Below are positions 17,987-25,124 of a stretch of DNA of 64,000 bases, in pieces (the first letter of the stretch is position 1; each line of letters opens with the position of its first letter). The position numbers and the translations under genes are program-made. This DNA comes from Mesorhizobium sp. Its GTDB lineage: Bacteria > Pseudomonadota > Alphaproteobacteria > Rhizobiales > Rhizobiaceae. Under the pieces are notes generated by a model, which ran no database searches, was not told where the DNA came from, and saw only the letters and a list, made by a program, of their open reading frames with translations. The stretch lies in contig NZ_SUGA01000009.1 of assembly GCF_004963255.1 (NCBI RefSeq), forward strand, positions 124,001-188,000, in the 5' to 3' direction.

Positions 17987-18760
17987 TCAGCCGCGGAATC
18001 GGGTCTTCTCGTCCTGGAAGATGCGGACGCCCTTGAGCGGCCGGGTGTTCTTGAATTTCTTGACGTGGGCGCGGATGGCCTTCTCGATCTCGGCCACGCT
18101 GAATTGGTCGCGCAGCTCGGCGACATCGACCTTCTGCCAATCCTCGACTGCAAAGGTCCAAGACGACGACGACGAGATCGTGCCGGCGTCGGTCCTGGTC
18201 GGGCCGATGCCGGCCGTCGATGCTGCGGCGGCGAGCCGGTCCGCCTTCTGTTCGGCCGCAATGGCCTCGTTCACGATGACGTCGGCGACCACGCTGTGCT
18301 GCTCGGCCTGTGCCTCGGCGAGCTTGCGATCGGCCTCTTCCTGGGCGAGACGCGCCGCTTCTGCGGCACGCCTCCTCTCCTCGTCTCGCTTCTTCCTATC
18401 GTAGGCGCCGACGATCTCTTCGAACCGCGTCTTGATGCGGTCCATGCGGGCCGCGAGCGCGTTGAAGAACTTGTTGGTTTCTTCGACCTCGTCCCGGAGC
18501 GGCTTGGTCGACTCGAGGCGCTTCGCGTCGATCAGCCGTGAGAGTTTGCCGGCGTCGATGCCTATGCTGACCAACGGGTCGCGCTGCTCGTCTTCGGTAA
18601 CAATGCCCTCCTCACCGAGGGGTTCACGAGCCCGGTTCGCTCTGTCTGCGATACCGTCGACCTGGCCGATCAGATCGGCGAACCTGTCGCGCAGGATGTC
18701 GGTCGTGGTGGCTAGGTTGTGGCCGGGGCCGGCGATAGATGGTGCGTCAGAAACTTGCAT
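17987..18760 (-). CDS. Coiled-coil phage protein between recT and yqaJ
   Basis: 257 aa. A central charged coiled coil (about 85-150) is followed by a compact C-terminal domain (EDWQKVDVAELRDQFSVAEIEKAIRAHVK). No family is recognised with confidence. Its place between exonuclease and annealing protein, overlapping the YqaJ gene by 14 nt, suggests a recombination accessory role. Confidence 0.75.
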   Translation of the reverse strand: MQVSDAPSIAGPGHNLATTTDILRDRFADLIGQVDGIADRANRAREPLGEEGIVTEDEQRDPLVSIGIDAGKLSRLIDAKRLESTKPLRDEVEETNKFFNALAARMDRIKTRFEEIVGAYDRKKRDEERRRAAEAARLAQEEADRKLAEAQAEQHSVVADVIVNEAIAAEQKADRLAAAASTAGIGPTRTDAGTISSSSSWTFAVEDWQKVDVAELRDQFSVAEIEKAIRAHVKKFKNTRPLKGVRIFQDEKTRFRG

Positions 18761-19700
18761 CGGCGGATTTCCTTGGCTTGATGCGCAATGGGCGCATGGT
18801 CGAAGCCTTCACGGTGTAGGCTTCTCGGTCTTGCGTGCGCGCGGTGATCTCCCAGCCGGCAGTGAAGCCGGCCTCGGAATTGCCGAGCGCGTAGATGATC
18901 TGGGGTTTGAGGACGTCGGCCTGCTTTGTCGCCTCGGCAGCCTTTTCCTTCAGGGCCTTGTACCGGCCGACGATCCCGTCGAGGTCGGTATCGGATGTCA
19001 GGTCGCGACGATCGATGTAGCTCGAGTCATAAACATCGAGCACGACCTCACCGTCTCGCTGCCAGTCGATCGGAGGCTCGCCGCCGTCGCCGACGAGCGC
19101 CCAGAACTTGCCGACTTCGGTGACCAGCCGGGTCCAGAGCTTTTCGTGCAGCGGAATATCCACGACATACAGCCGCAGGTTCCCCCGCCAGGTCACAACG
19201 ACGACGGCGACCATGGCGTAGGCGCAGCCGGTCAGCTTCGCCTCGGCGATTGCCTGGACAGCAATCCACGTTGGTGGCACCACCTCGTCCGTGTCCGAGT
19301 CCAGCCAATATTTCCGGAAGGCATCCTCAGATGCGGTCTTGATCTGCAGGTTGCCGAGACCTAGTCGGCCCGGGATCCTGACGAACGCGTCCGGCGTGGC
19401 GCCGATGCGCTGGTCGGCATCGCGATAATAGGCGCGGTTGTTCTTGTAGATGATGTCCCAAGTCGGCTGGCGCTTCGCGAGCATCGCGACCGCGACCGGC
19501 TCAAGGAGGTTGCCCCGCTCCATTGCCTCGGTCTCTTCGGTATCTTCCCTGACGCGACCAGTCTTCTCCGCCCAAAGTCCGTATGGTGTTTTGTATGGGT
19601 GGATGCCGAGCAGAGAGGCCGCGACGGAGGCCGTCACGTCGTGTTGGCGAAGGGCAAGCCATTCCTCGCGGTCTCTGGGATAATGGGTCTCGACCGTCAT
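18747..19700 (-). CDS. YqaJ/lambda-exonuclease family nuclease
   Basis: 317 aa. REEWLALRQHDVTAS, GNLLEPVA and IGATPDAFV match the YqaJ viral recombinase fold. The usual (E)xK motif reads LQIKT here, with Gln where Glu is common. The enzyme would resect double strands 5'-3' and hand single strands to RecT. It overlaps the upstream 40-aa gene by 4 nt. Confidence 0.9.
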   Translation of the reverse strand: MTVETHYPRDREEWLALRQHDVTASVAASLLGIHPYKTPYGLWAEKTGRVREDTEETEAMERGNLLEPVAVAMLAKRQPTWDIIYKNNRAYYRDADQRIGATPDAFVRIPGRLGLGNLQIKTASEDAFRKYWLDSDTDEVVPPTWIAVQAIAEAKLTGCAYAMVAVVVVTWRGNLRLYVVDIPLHEKLWTRLVTEVGKFWALVGDGGEPPIDWQRDGEVVLDVYDSSYIDRRDLTSDTDLDGIVGRYKALKEKAAEATKQADVLKPQIIYALGNSEAGFTAGWEITARTQDREAYTVKASTMRPLRIKPRKSADASF

Positions 19701-19819
19701 GGCTGAGCTCCAAGGAACGCGGCCCAGAGGACTTGCGGCAGGATCTCGAAGCAGAGGTAGCCGTACAGTGCCACCACGACCACGCCTGCGCTGGCGCCGA
19801 ATACGACCGCCCGAACCAT
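19697..19819 (-). CDS. Small membrane protein (40 aa)
   Basis: From the ATG at 19819: one hydrophobic helix (VVFGASAGVVVVALYGYLCF). Overlaps YqaJ (ATGA) and the 52-aa gene (TGATG), so it sits in the same transcript. Function unknown. Confidence 0.5.
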   Translation of the reverse strand: MVRAVVFGASAGVVVVALYGYLCFEILPQVLWAAFLGAQP

Positions 19820-19977
19820 CACAGGGGGGCCTTGGCGATCTGCTGCGCCATGTTCACGGCGCAGAGGCGGCGCACCAGCGCATTTTCGGCCGGGGTTAAT
19901 CTGCCACCAGCCATCCACTTCGATAGGACGGCACGTAGCGCTTCTCGGGTCACACGGGAGGCTGGTTCTGATGGCAT
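19819..19977 (-). CDS. Small hypothetical protein (52 aa), first gene of leftward operon
   Basis: From the ATG at 19977, with GGAG upstream; the product begins MPSEPASRVTREALRAVLSK and is helical. It is the first gene after the operator pair at 20003-20049, so it begins the leftward early transcript. Confidence 0.5.
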   Translation of the reverse strand: MPSEPASRVTREALRAVLSKWMAGGRLTPAENALVRRLCAVNMAQQIAKAPL

Positions 19978-20002
19978 CGGTTCGCTCCAATCTGCCTATA
20001 GC

Positions 20003-20049
20003 GTGCATAACGCACTGCAACTGGTCAAGCAGAAAAGTGCGAAACGCAC
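20003..20049 (-). promoter_or_regulatory. Leftward early promoter with two repressor operators
   Basis: Two 13-bp sites fit GTGC-N5-GCAC: GTGCATAACGCAC (20003-20015) and GTGCGAAACGCAC (20037-20049). On the minus strand TTGACC (20028-20023) is followed by CAGTGCGTTATGCACGCT, almost identical to the block after TTGACT at 21296, so both look like the same repressed promoter type. It drives the RecT/YqaJ to integrase operon. Confidence 0.75.
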
Positions 20050-20136
20050 GCAAATTCTTTTGCCGTGCGTTCTGTTGCGGCCGTCTCGCACGCGCGAGTA
20101 GCCGCCAACCTTGAGTCGTGGAGCGGTGTACTCGAG

Positions 20137-20219
20137 GGCGCTTCAAGCGCCCCGCGACTGAGAGGTTTCAGGTTGCAGCTCTACGGTTCATCGTAGAGTG
20201 AAACGTCTACCGTAGAGCT
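20137..20219. repeat. Inverted repeats after the repressor operon
   Basis: GGGCGCTTCAAGCGCCC is a hairpin at about 20138-20154. AGCTCTACGG (20177-20186) and CCGTAGAGCT (20210-20219) form a 10-bp inverted repeat, with further CTACG/CGTAG arms between them. They could end the leftward repressor transcript or be a second regulator's sites: the same CGTAGAGCTCTACG core recurs at 44841. The gap 20050-20285 otherwise shows nothing. Confidence 0.45.
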
Positions 20220-20285
20220 ATTTGGATGGAGGTTTTTATCTGTCATCCGCGCGATCGCGCTGACGCGCTCGCGCGCAGACTAAAG

Positions 20286-20579
20286 TCACTTCGTTGTCAG
20301 ATCGGGGAGCGTCCAAAAGCAGTCCGGCTCGCCTTCGGGCCGAATGCAAGCGTAGAGGGCATCCTCGCTGAGTTGGCGACGGAACGTCTTTTCGCCTTTG
20401 TTGAACTCGTGGCAGCCGCGCTCCCGAATCAACTTTTTGAACGCCACGATGTCGGTCTCCTTGAGCAGCCGAAGACCGTCCTTGAAGGCTGTCAGGTCGG
20501 TGCATCCGAAAAACGGCTTGGAGATGGACGTCGATTCCTCATCTGCCCAAGCATGCGCCGCCAGGACTAGCGTCGCCAC
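20286..20579 (-). CDS. Small exported protein co-transcribed with the repressor
   Basis: 97 aa from a GTG with GAGGG upstream. The start (ATLVLAAHAWADEES) looks like a short signal peptide; the mature part has three Cys and charged helices. It starts 9 nt after the repressor stop on the same strand, so it should be expressed in the lysogen. A lysogenic conversion or superinfection role is inferred only. Confidence 0.6.
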   Translation of the reverse strand: MATLVLAAHAWADEESTSISKPFFGCTDLTAFKDGLRLLKETDIVAFKKLIRERGCHEFNKGEKTFRRQLSEDALYACIRPEGEPDCFWTLPDLTTK

Positions 20580-20588
20580 GAACAGCCC

Positions 20589-21257
20589 TCACGCCCGCAG
20601 CCTCAGTTGGCCCTGGATACCTCGCCGCGGCGCCTGGCGCACAGCCGCAGGCGACAGCGTGGCGAAGATCTCGCCAATCCATTCCAGGTGGACGTTCTCA
20701 ATCGGTGCAGCGTTCCAGGACAGGAGGTTCACCAAGCCGCTACCAGCGCGCATGATGGTCTTGATGAAGCGCCGCCCGTCTGAGGTTCGGACCGCCGCCT
20801 CACTCCCATAGAAATCCTCGAGGGGCTTGCGCTGCTCTTTCCAGACCACCACGACCTGTCCCGGCTTGAAGACCGGCAGCATTGATTCGCCGCGAACCTC
20901 GAAGGCGATCATGTCGGCCGGCACCGCCAGCGGCAGCTCGATCTGGTAGAGCCCTTCAGGCGGAACTTGCTCGAAGTCAGGCTCGATTTCTGCGCCGGCG
21001 CCAAGATACCCAACCACGGGAATAGTCATGGCCTCCGGCTCTCCCTCGCCCGTCAGCAGCCACGCCTCGCTTACACCGAACGCTTTCGCATAACGCGCTG
21101 CGGCGCGGACGAGACCGCGTGTGCCATTCTCATGCTGAGCGTAGGAGTCGATGCTCCAACCATAAAAATTGGCAGCATCCCGCGCGGTCTTGAAACCCCG
21201 CTTTTTGCGAGCGATTTCAAGGCGTTTCGCGGGGTCGGGGCGATCATCGTATTCCAT
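20589..21257 (-). CDS. Phage repressor, HTH plus S24 (LexA/CI-like) protease domain
   Basis: 222 aa. An N-terminal HTH (ARDAANFYGWSIDSYAQHENG) is joined to an S24 domain with Ala-Gly near 87-88 as the likely self-cleavage site, Ser125 in GESMLP and Lys166 in RRFIK as the catalytic pair. RecA-triggered self-cleavage would induce the prophage. It is divergent from the Cro-like gene and its likely binding sites are the GTGC-N5-GCAC palindromes. Confidence 0.93.
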   Translation of the reverse strand: MEYDDRPDPAKRLEIARKKRGFKTARDAANFYGWSIDSYAQHENGTRGLVRAAARYAKAFGVSEAWLLTGEGEPEAMTIPVVGYLGAGAEIEPDFEQVPPEGLYQIELPLAVPADMIAFEVRGESMLPVFKPGQVVVVWKEQRKPLEDFYGSEAAVRTSDGRRFIKTIMRAGSGLVNLLSWNAAPIENVHLEWIGEIFATLSPAAVRQAPRRGIQGQLRLRA

Positions 21258-21261
21258 GACA

Positions 21262-21321
21262 GTGCATTAAGCACGAAAATAGCGTGCGTTTCGACTTGAC
21301 TTTGTACAGTGCGTTATGCAC
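21262..21321. promoter_or_regulatory. Divergent repressor/Cro operator region
   Basis: GTGCATTAAGCAC (21262-21274) and GTGCGTTATGCAC (21309-21321) fit the 13-bp palindrome, with a half-matching GTGCGTTTCG at 21284. TTGACT (21296-21301) heads the rightward promoter. If the -10 box lies just after the second operator, transcription would begin close to the ATG at 21331, giving a very short leader. Confidence 0.75.
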
Positions 21322-21330
21322 GCTTTGGTC

Positions 21331-21561
21331 ATGAGCGAAGCAATCGACATCCGAGCTCTCCGCAAGAGCGTCAACTGGAACCAGGACCGTCTGGCCCGTT
21401 ATCTCGGGATCGACCGGTCCAGCGTGTCCCACATGGAAAATGGGCGGCCCGCGGTAGGCGCGGTGCTCCGCCTGCTTCAGATGCTCGTCGCGGCAGCGGC
21501 CAACGGCACTGCCGACGCGCTCTGCCCGGAAGAACCCGCCACGCAAGAGGCGGCAGAATGA
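21331..21561 (+). CDS. Cro-like HTH protein
   Basis: 76 aa from ATG 21331. WNQDRLARYLGIDRSSVSHMENG is a clear XRE-type HTH (helix 3 SSVSHME). The ATG at 21316 falls inside an operator, so the later start is preferred. It is the first gene of the rightward early transcript and likely competes with the S24 repressor for the same sites. Confidence 0.85.
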   Translation: MSEAIDIRALRKSVNWNQDRLARYLGIDRSSVSHMENGRPAVGAVLRLLQMLVAAAANGTADALCPEEPATQEAAE

Positions 21562-21821
21562 TTTCCTTTGCGCGCACCGTCCCGTCCTTCCCGCTGCGCG
21601 CTCCCCGGCTCGTAACCCAATCGTGGGTGGAGCCGGCCATGGTGGGCCTCTTGCCGATCCTGATCGGCTTGGTGGCCCACCCCTCTTTCTCGTCCGTTCG
21701 GTCATCCCTGTCTCCGTTCATTTCCGTCGCTGGAAATGGAGATACCGATGCCCGATTCCGATCTCTCGGAATTTCGTTCCGAGGCCTCAGAATTCCGTTC
21801 GCGAGGGCAGCGCATGTCTAG
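21558..21821 (+). CDS. Possible small membrane protein
   Basis: 87 aa starting ATGA-overlapped with the Cro-like gene, with one hydrophobic segment (VGLLPILIGLVAH). It overlaps the start of the next gene by 74 nt unless that gene starts at 21814, where GAGGG precedes an ATG. Tentative. Confidence 0.3.
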   Translation: MISFARTVPSFPLRAPRLVTQSWVEPAMVGLLPILIGLVAHPSFSSVRSSLSPFISVAGNGDTDARFRSLGISFRGLRIPFARAAHV

Positions 21822-22263
21822 CCTCGCGTCGGTCCAGCCCCTCACCCGCGAGCTTGGCGGCTTGCTCGCACCAGGCCAAGGCTGGAAGCAGCAGGTCAGC
21901 GCGGTTCACCGCGAACTGACCAAACCTTCGTTCGCGTCCTGCCTCGAAGCTCTTACCTGGAACCGCGTCAAGACGTGGTTCTTCGGCGAGGCGCGTCGCA
22001 TCGACTTCGAGGAGGTCGTCGCCCTTCGCGAACTCAAGGCCCTCGAGGAGGCCAAACGTGAACAAAGAGAATTCATCGCCACCACCAACCGTCTTGCAGC
22101 AGCTCTTGCCGCTGAGGGCGCGTCGCTTTCTCGCGTCCAAATGGAAGCGCTGGCGCGCATCGCGGGCCGACCGATTGATGTTCCGGGCAATCATGATGCG
22201 GGATCGAGCGGGGCGCTTCGCGGCCTGGCTTGTGCCGGAGTTCCGGTCGGAGGTCGCCTATGA
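21748..22263 (+). CDS. Hypothetical phage early regulator-region protein
   Basis: 171 aa from ATG 21748 (GGAG upstream); an alternative start at 21814 gives 149 aa. A middle segment (LEALTWNRVKTWFFGEARRIDFEEVVALREL) and a coiled-coil part resemble the phage proteins that precede gcrA-like genes. No function recognised. Ends with ATGA overlap to the GcrA-like gene. Confidence 0.65.
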   Translation: MPDSDLSEFRSEASEFRSRGQRMSSLASVQPLTRELGGLLAPGQGWKQQVSAVHRELTKPSFASCLEALTWNRVKTWFFGEARRIDFEEVVALRELKALEEAKREQREFIATTNRLAAALAAEGASLSRVQMEALARIAGRPIDVPGNHDAGSSGALRGLACAGVPVGGRL

Positions 22264-22883
22264 CCCGTGGCCCAACTCCAAGAGAGCGCCAGCGCCCATT
22301 CTACGCACGTTGGACGCCGGAAGCGGACGAGAGGCTGAAGGCACTTCTCGCCGAGAACCTGTCAGCCTCCCAGATCTCGGAGCGTTTCGGAACCTTTAGC
22401 CGGAACGCAATCATCGGCCGGGTGCACCGGCTGAAACTGAGCTTTAGCAAAGCCGCGCCAGCCGCGATCAAGGCGAACAGAGCGCGGTCGACGGCAAGGA
22501 AGGGCGCCTCCAAAACGCCGGCCGCGCCGAAGCGGAAGAAGCTGATCGCCGGTATCGAGCATGTTGCTCTCAGGCCGGAAAAGCAGAAGGCGAAGCCGGC
22601 GCCGATCGTGCTGCCGCCGCCGGCGCCGTCACCATCGACGCCAGCCGTCATTCCCACTTTCACGACACGCGAATCGTACTTCCTCCCTCTCCCCGATTCC
22701 GTACCCGTCGACCTCGCCGACATTCAGGGCGGGGAGTGCCACTGGCCGGTGAACGGCCTCTACGGCAAGGACCCCACCTACTGCGGACGTCCTGCCGACG
22801 GCGCCTATTGCCGTGAACATCACCGCATTGCCTACAACCTAGCCCCACCCCCGAAGGAGTATCGCCATGGCGCGAGTTCTTGA
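22260..22883 (+). CDS. GcrA-like cell-cycle regulator
   Basis: 207 aa. The N-terminal HTH (WTPEADERLKALLAE...SASQIS..SRNAIIGRVHRLKL) is the GcrA signature. The C-terminal ~50 residues have the matching Cys/His cluster CHWPVNG, YCGRP and YCREHH. Host GcrA binds sigma70 RNA polymerase at methylated GANTC promoters. A Lys/Pro-rich linker joins the domains. As a phage copy in an early operon it may redirect host cell-cycle transcription. Confidence 0.88.
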   Translation: MTRGPTPRERQRPFYARWTPEADERLKALLAENLSASQISERFGTFSRNAIIGRVHRLKLSFSKAAPAAIKANRARSTARKGASKTPAAPKRKKLIAGIEHVALRPEKQKAKPAPIVLPPPAPSPSTPAVIPTFTTRESYFLPLPDSVPVDLADIQGGECHWPVNGLYGKDPTYCGRPADGAYCREHHRIAYNLAPPPKEYRHGASS

Positions 22884-23391
22884 GGGCGGCCGCAATCGCG
22901 CGTCCGCCGAGGAGGCATCGTCGTATGTCGACGAATGCGACCGCATTGAGCAGGAGCGTGAGCGTCTGCTGCATGACTTGGACGTAGAGTTCAAGGCGAA
23001 GAAGCGAGCGATCAACACCAAGGCCAACGACGAGATCACGGCACAGTTGAACGACGCGAAGAGCGTTGGTGTGCCGAAGGCAGTCGTCCGCTCCATCGTC
23101 GACGGGCAGAAGAAGATTCGCAAGCACGCCGAGCTGCTGGAAAGCGCCAAGGAAGCCGCGCGCGAGCGGGTCGACCAGCTTGAGGCCGAGCAGCGCACTC
23201 AGGCCGTCGACATCCTGACCGCGCTCGGCACCGACTTTGCCGGCTTCGGGCTCGGCGCCGCGGCAGTCGAGCGTGAGGGCGAACAGCCCGGCCAGCAGGA
23301 TGCGACCACGGCCGCCATCGTCAACGCCGCCAACAAGGCATGGGACGACGCCGACCCCAAGAAGGGCAAAGGCAAGTCCGCCGCTCACTAA
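22867..23391 (+). CDS. GapR/DUF2312-like coiled-coil protein (tentative)
   Basis: 174 aa. Residues ~15-85 follow the pattern of GapR (a helix YVDECDRIEQERERLL, then AKSVGVPKAVVRSIV and a basic end KKIRK), with an insertion in the first helix. GapR binds overtwisted AT-rich DNA ahead of forks in Alphaproteobacteria. The remaining ~90 residues are unrecognised. The GapR link is by eye and needs a profile search. Confidence 0.6.
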   Translation: MARVLEGGRNRASAEEASSYVDECDRIEQERERLLHDLDVEFKAKKRAINTKANDEITAQLNDAKSVGVPKAVVRSIVDGQKKIRKHAELLESAKEAARERVDQLEAEQRTQAVDILTALGTDFAGFGLGAAAVEREGEQPGQQDATTAAIVNAANKAWDDADPKKGKGKSAAH

Positions 23392-23471
23392 TACCCAGCG
23401 CGTCCGCCCACAGGCGCGATTCAAGACTGAGGGCTGCAGCGGCGGGGCGGCCCCTCGAGACCCCTTCCCCA

Positions 23472-24128
23472 ATGACCGACGCACCGAAGATCCTCTTCGT
23501 CGACGCCGCCAGCCGCTACGGCTGGGCGCGCGGTCGGCCAGGTGAGAAGCCGGAATCCGGCAGCGCCCGCTTCGCGCCTGAGGACTCATCGCAGGGCGCC
23601 ATCGCATGGGGCGCAATGCGATTCGTGGCCGAGCAAATCCAGTCCTACCGGCCGGACGAGATCGTCGTCGAGGCGCCCCTGCCAGCGACATTGGTCAACG
23701 GCAAGACGACCGTGTCCACCCAGGAAATCCTCATGGGCCTTCCGTTCGCCATCCAGGGCATGGCGTACGGCCTGCAGATGTACCGGGTGTCGGTCGCTCG
23801 AGTCTCGAAAATCCGCACCCACTTCATCGGCAAGAACGCCAAGGGCGAGATTGCCAAGCCGATGGTCTGGCGCAAGTGCATAGCCCTCGGCTGGATTTCG
23901 GCCAACGACGAAGATCTCTCACACGACCGTACCGACGCGCTAGCCGGCTGGCACTACGCCGGCACGGTGCTTTGTCCGCAACTCGCGCAGCCGATCGACG
24001 ACCTGTTCGTCAAGGCCGAGGAGCGGAAGCGCCGTGAGGCCGCCGCCGCTGACCAACGCCTCGCGAAGACCGAGCAGGCCATTCGCGAAGAAAGCGAGCG
24101 GCGACGATCCATCATGGAGAAGTTCTGA
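23472..24128 (+). CDS. RuvC-like Holliday junction resolvase
   Basis: 218 aa with the RNase H-like fold order: Asp11 (LFVDAASRYGWA), Glu67 (IVVEAPLP) and Asp152/Asp155 (HDRTDALAGWHYA) as metal-binding residues. A charged C-terminal helix follows. It would resolve branched phage DNA before packaging. It starts 80 nt after the preceding gene and abuts the next (TGATG). Confidence 0.82.
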   Translation: MTDAPKILFVDAASRYGWARGRPGEKPESGSARFAPEDSSQGAIAWGAMRFVAEQIQSYRPDEIVVEAPLPATLVNGKTTVSTQEILMGLPFAIQGMAYGLQMYRVSVARVSKIRTHFIGKNAKGEIAKPMVWRKCIALGWISANDEDLSHDRTDALAGWHYAGTVLCPQLAQPIDDLFVKAEERKRREAAAADQRLAKTEQAIREESERRRSIMEKF

Positions 24129-24247
24129 TGCGCTCGCACCACAGCCGCATGCGCGGCTACCATTCCATGCCCATGTCGATCGCACTCGGGCTGTTCCTGG
24201 CCTCCTTCGTGACGGTCGGCCTCATCGTCTTCTTCGGGGGGCGGTGA
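24128..24247 (+). CDS. Small membrane protein (39 aa)
   Basis: His/Arg-rich start, then one helix (IALGLFLASFVTVGLIVFF). Its start overlaps the resolvase stop and its stop overlaps the next ATG, which supports a real tiny gene. Function unknown. Confidence 0.5.
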   Translation: MRSHHSRMRGYHSMPMSIALGLFLASFVTVGLIVFFGGR

Positions 24248-24375
24248 TGATCGCACGGATCCTCTCCCGCCTTCGCTACGCCGCGAAGCGTCGCCGGCTC
24301 GAAGCCACCGACGAGGTCGTCATCTTCTCCCTCCCGAACGTCTACGCCCAATGGAGGCGACCATGCGCGTCCTGA
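24247..24375 (+). CDS. Small basic protein (42 aa)
   Basis: Starts MIARILSRLRYAAKRRRLEA; an amphipathic basic peptide. It overlaps the membrane gene by 1 nt and the CtrA-like gene by 13 nt, whose ribosome site (GGAGG) lies inside it. Function unknown. Confidence 0.45.
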   Translation: MIARILSRLRYAAKRRRLEATDEVVIFSLPNVYAQWRRPCAS

Positions 24376-25124
24376 TCCTCGCGTCGAGCGCAAACCCAAA
24401 GCACGACGCCGCCGCGGCTGAAACCGTCTACTACCAGGCCTGCACCGGTGGGTTTGAAGCCGAGAAGTTCGACAACACGCAAGACATCTGCTCGGCGCTC
24501 TACCGCGACCCTGACACGATGGCAGTCATCTGGACGGACTCCCCCGGGATCGCCAGCGTGATCTGCCGCAACTGGCGCCAGGCCAACATCACGAACATCC
24601 TGTTCGTCCTGCTGGTTCGGAAGCCACGCTCAGAAACCCTGACAGACGCGGCGGTGTTCCGCTGCAATATTCTCGCCGCCGGCGCCGACGACGTCCAACC
24701 AGCGCCGATCGACAAGGATGAGTTTGCCGCCCGCCTCGCCGCGCTTGCGCGGCGCGATCGCCGCACCAACGAGCGCCTGGTCAAGCTGCCATGCGACGCC
24801 GTCTTCGATCCCAACGGTGGAACGGTCAAGCACCCGGGCGGGACCATTCTCCTCACCAAGCTCGAAGGTGACGTGCTCGAGCTGCTGTCGCTCCGGGGCG
24901 CCACCATCGTCACCAAAGAGATGGTGATGAACTATCTCTATGGCGGCCGAGACGAAGCGAATATCAAGATTGTAGACGTCGCCGTCTGCAAAATCAGGAA
25001 AAAGCTCGCCGTTGCCCTTAACGGCCTTGACGTCATTCAGACCGTTTGGGGGCGCGGCTACCAGTTCGTCCCGGGTGGCTACACCCCGGTGATGACCGAG
25101 GCCCACGCGAGGGTCGCGGGTTGA
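24363..25124 (+). CDS. CtrA-like response regulator with degenerate receiver
   Basis: 253 aa from ATG 24363 (GGAGG 8 nt before). The C-terminal OmpR/PhoB winged helix is close to CtrA: LELLSLRGATIVTKEM, YLYGGRDEANIKIVDV, KIRKKL and TVWGRGYQF. The N-terminal half keeps receiver traces (GADD at 107-110, KDEFAAR) but Trp57 stands where the phospho-accepting Asp would be (AVIWTDSPG), and the conserved Lys is lost (VQPAP). It should bind CtrA-type boxes without phosphorylation control. Follows a phage gcrA-like gene. Confidence 0.87.
   Translation: MRVLILASSANPKHDAAAAETVYYQACTGGFEAEKFDNTQDICSALYRDPDTMAVIWTDSPGIASVICRNWRQANITNILFVLLVRKPRSETLTDAAVFRCNILAAGADDVQPAPIDKDEFAARLAALARRDRRTNERLVKLPCDAVFDPNGGTVKHPGGTILLTKLEGDVLELLSLRGATIVTKEMVMNYLYGGRDEANIKIVDVAVCKIRKKLAVALNGLDVIQTVWGRGYQFVPGGYTPVMTEAHARVAG

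Noticed and set aside
17962..18261. N-terminal extension of RecT
   Set aside because: Low-complexity Arg/Pro/Ser sequence inside the coiled-coil gene; GAGGAG precedes the ATG at 17961.
20589..21257. Host LexA instead of a phage repressor
   Set aside because: The N-terminus is a CI-type HTH rather than the LexA winged helix, and it is divergent from a Cro-like gene within the prophage.
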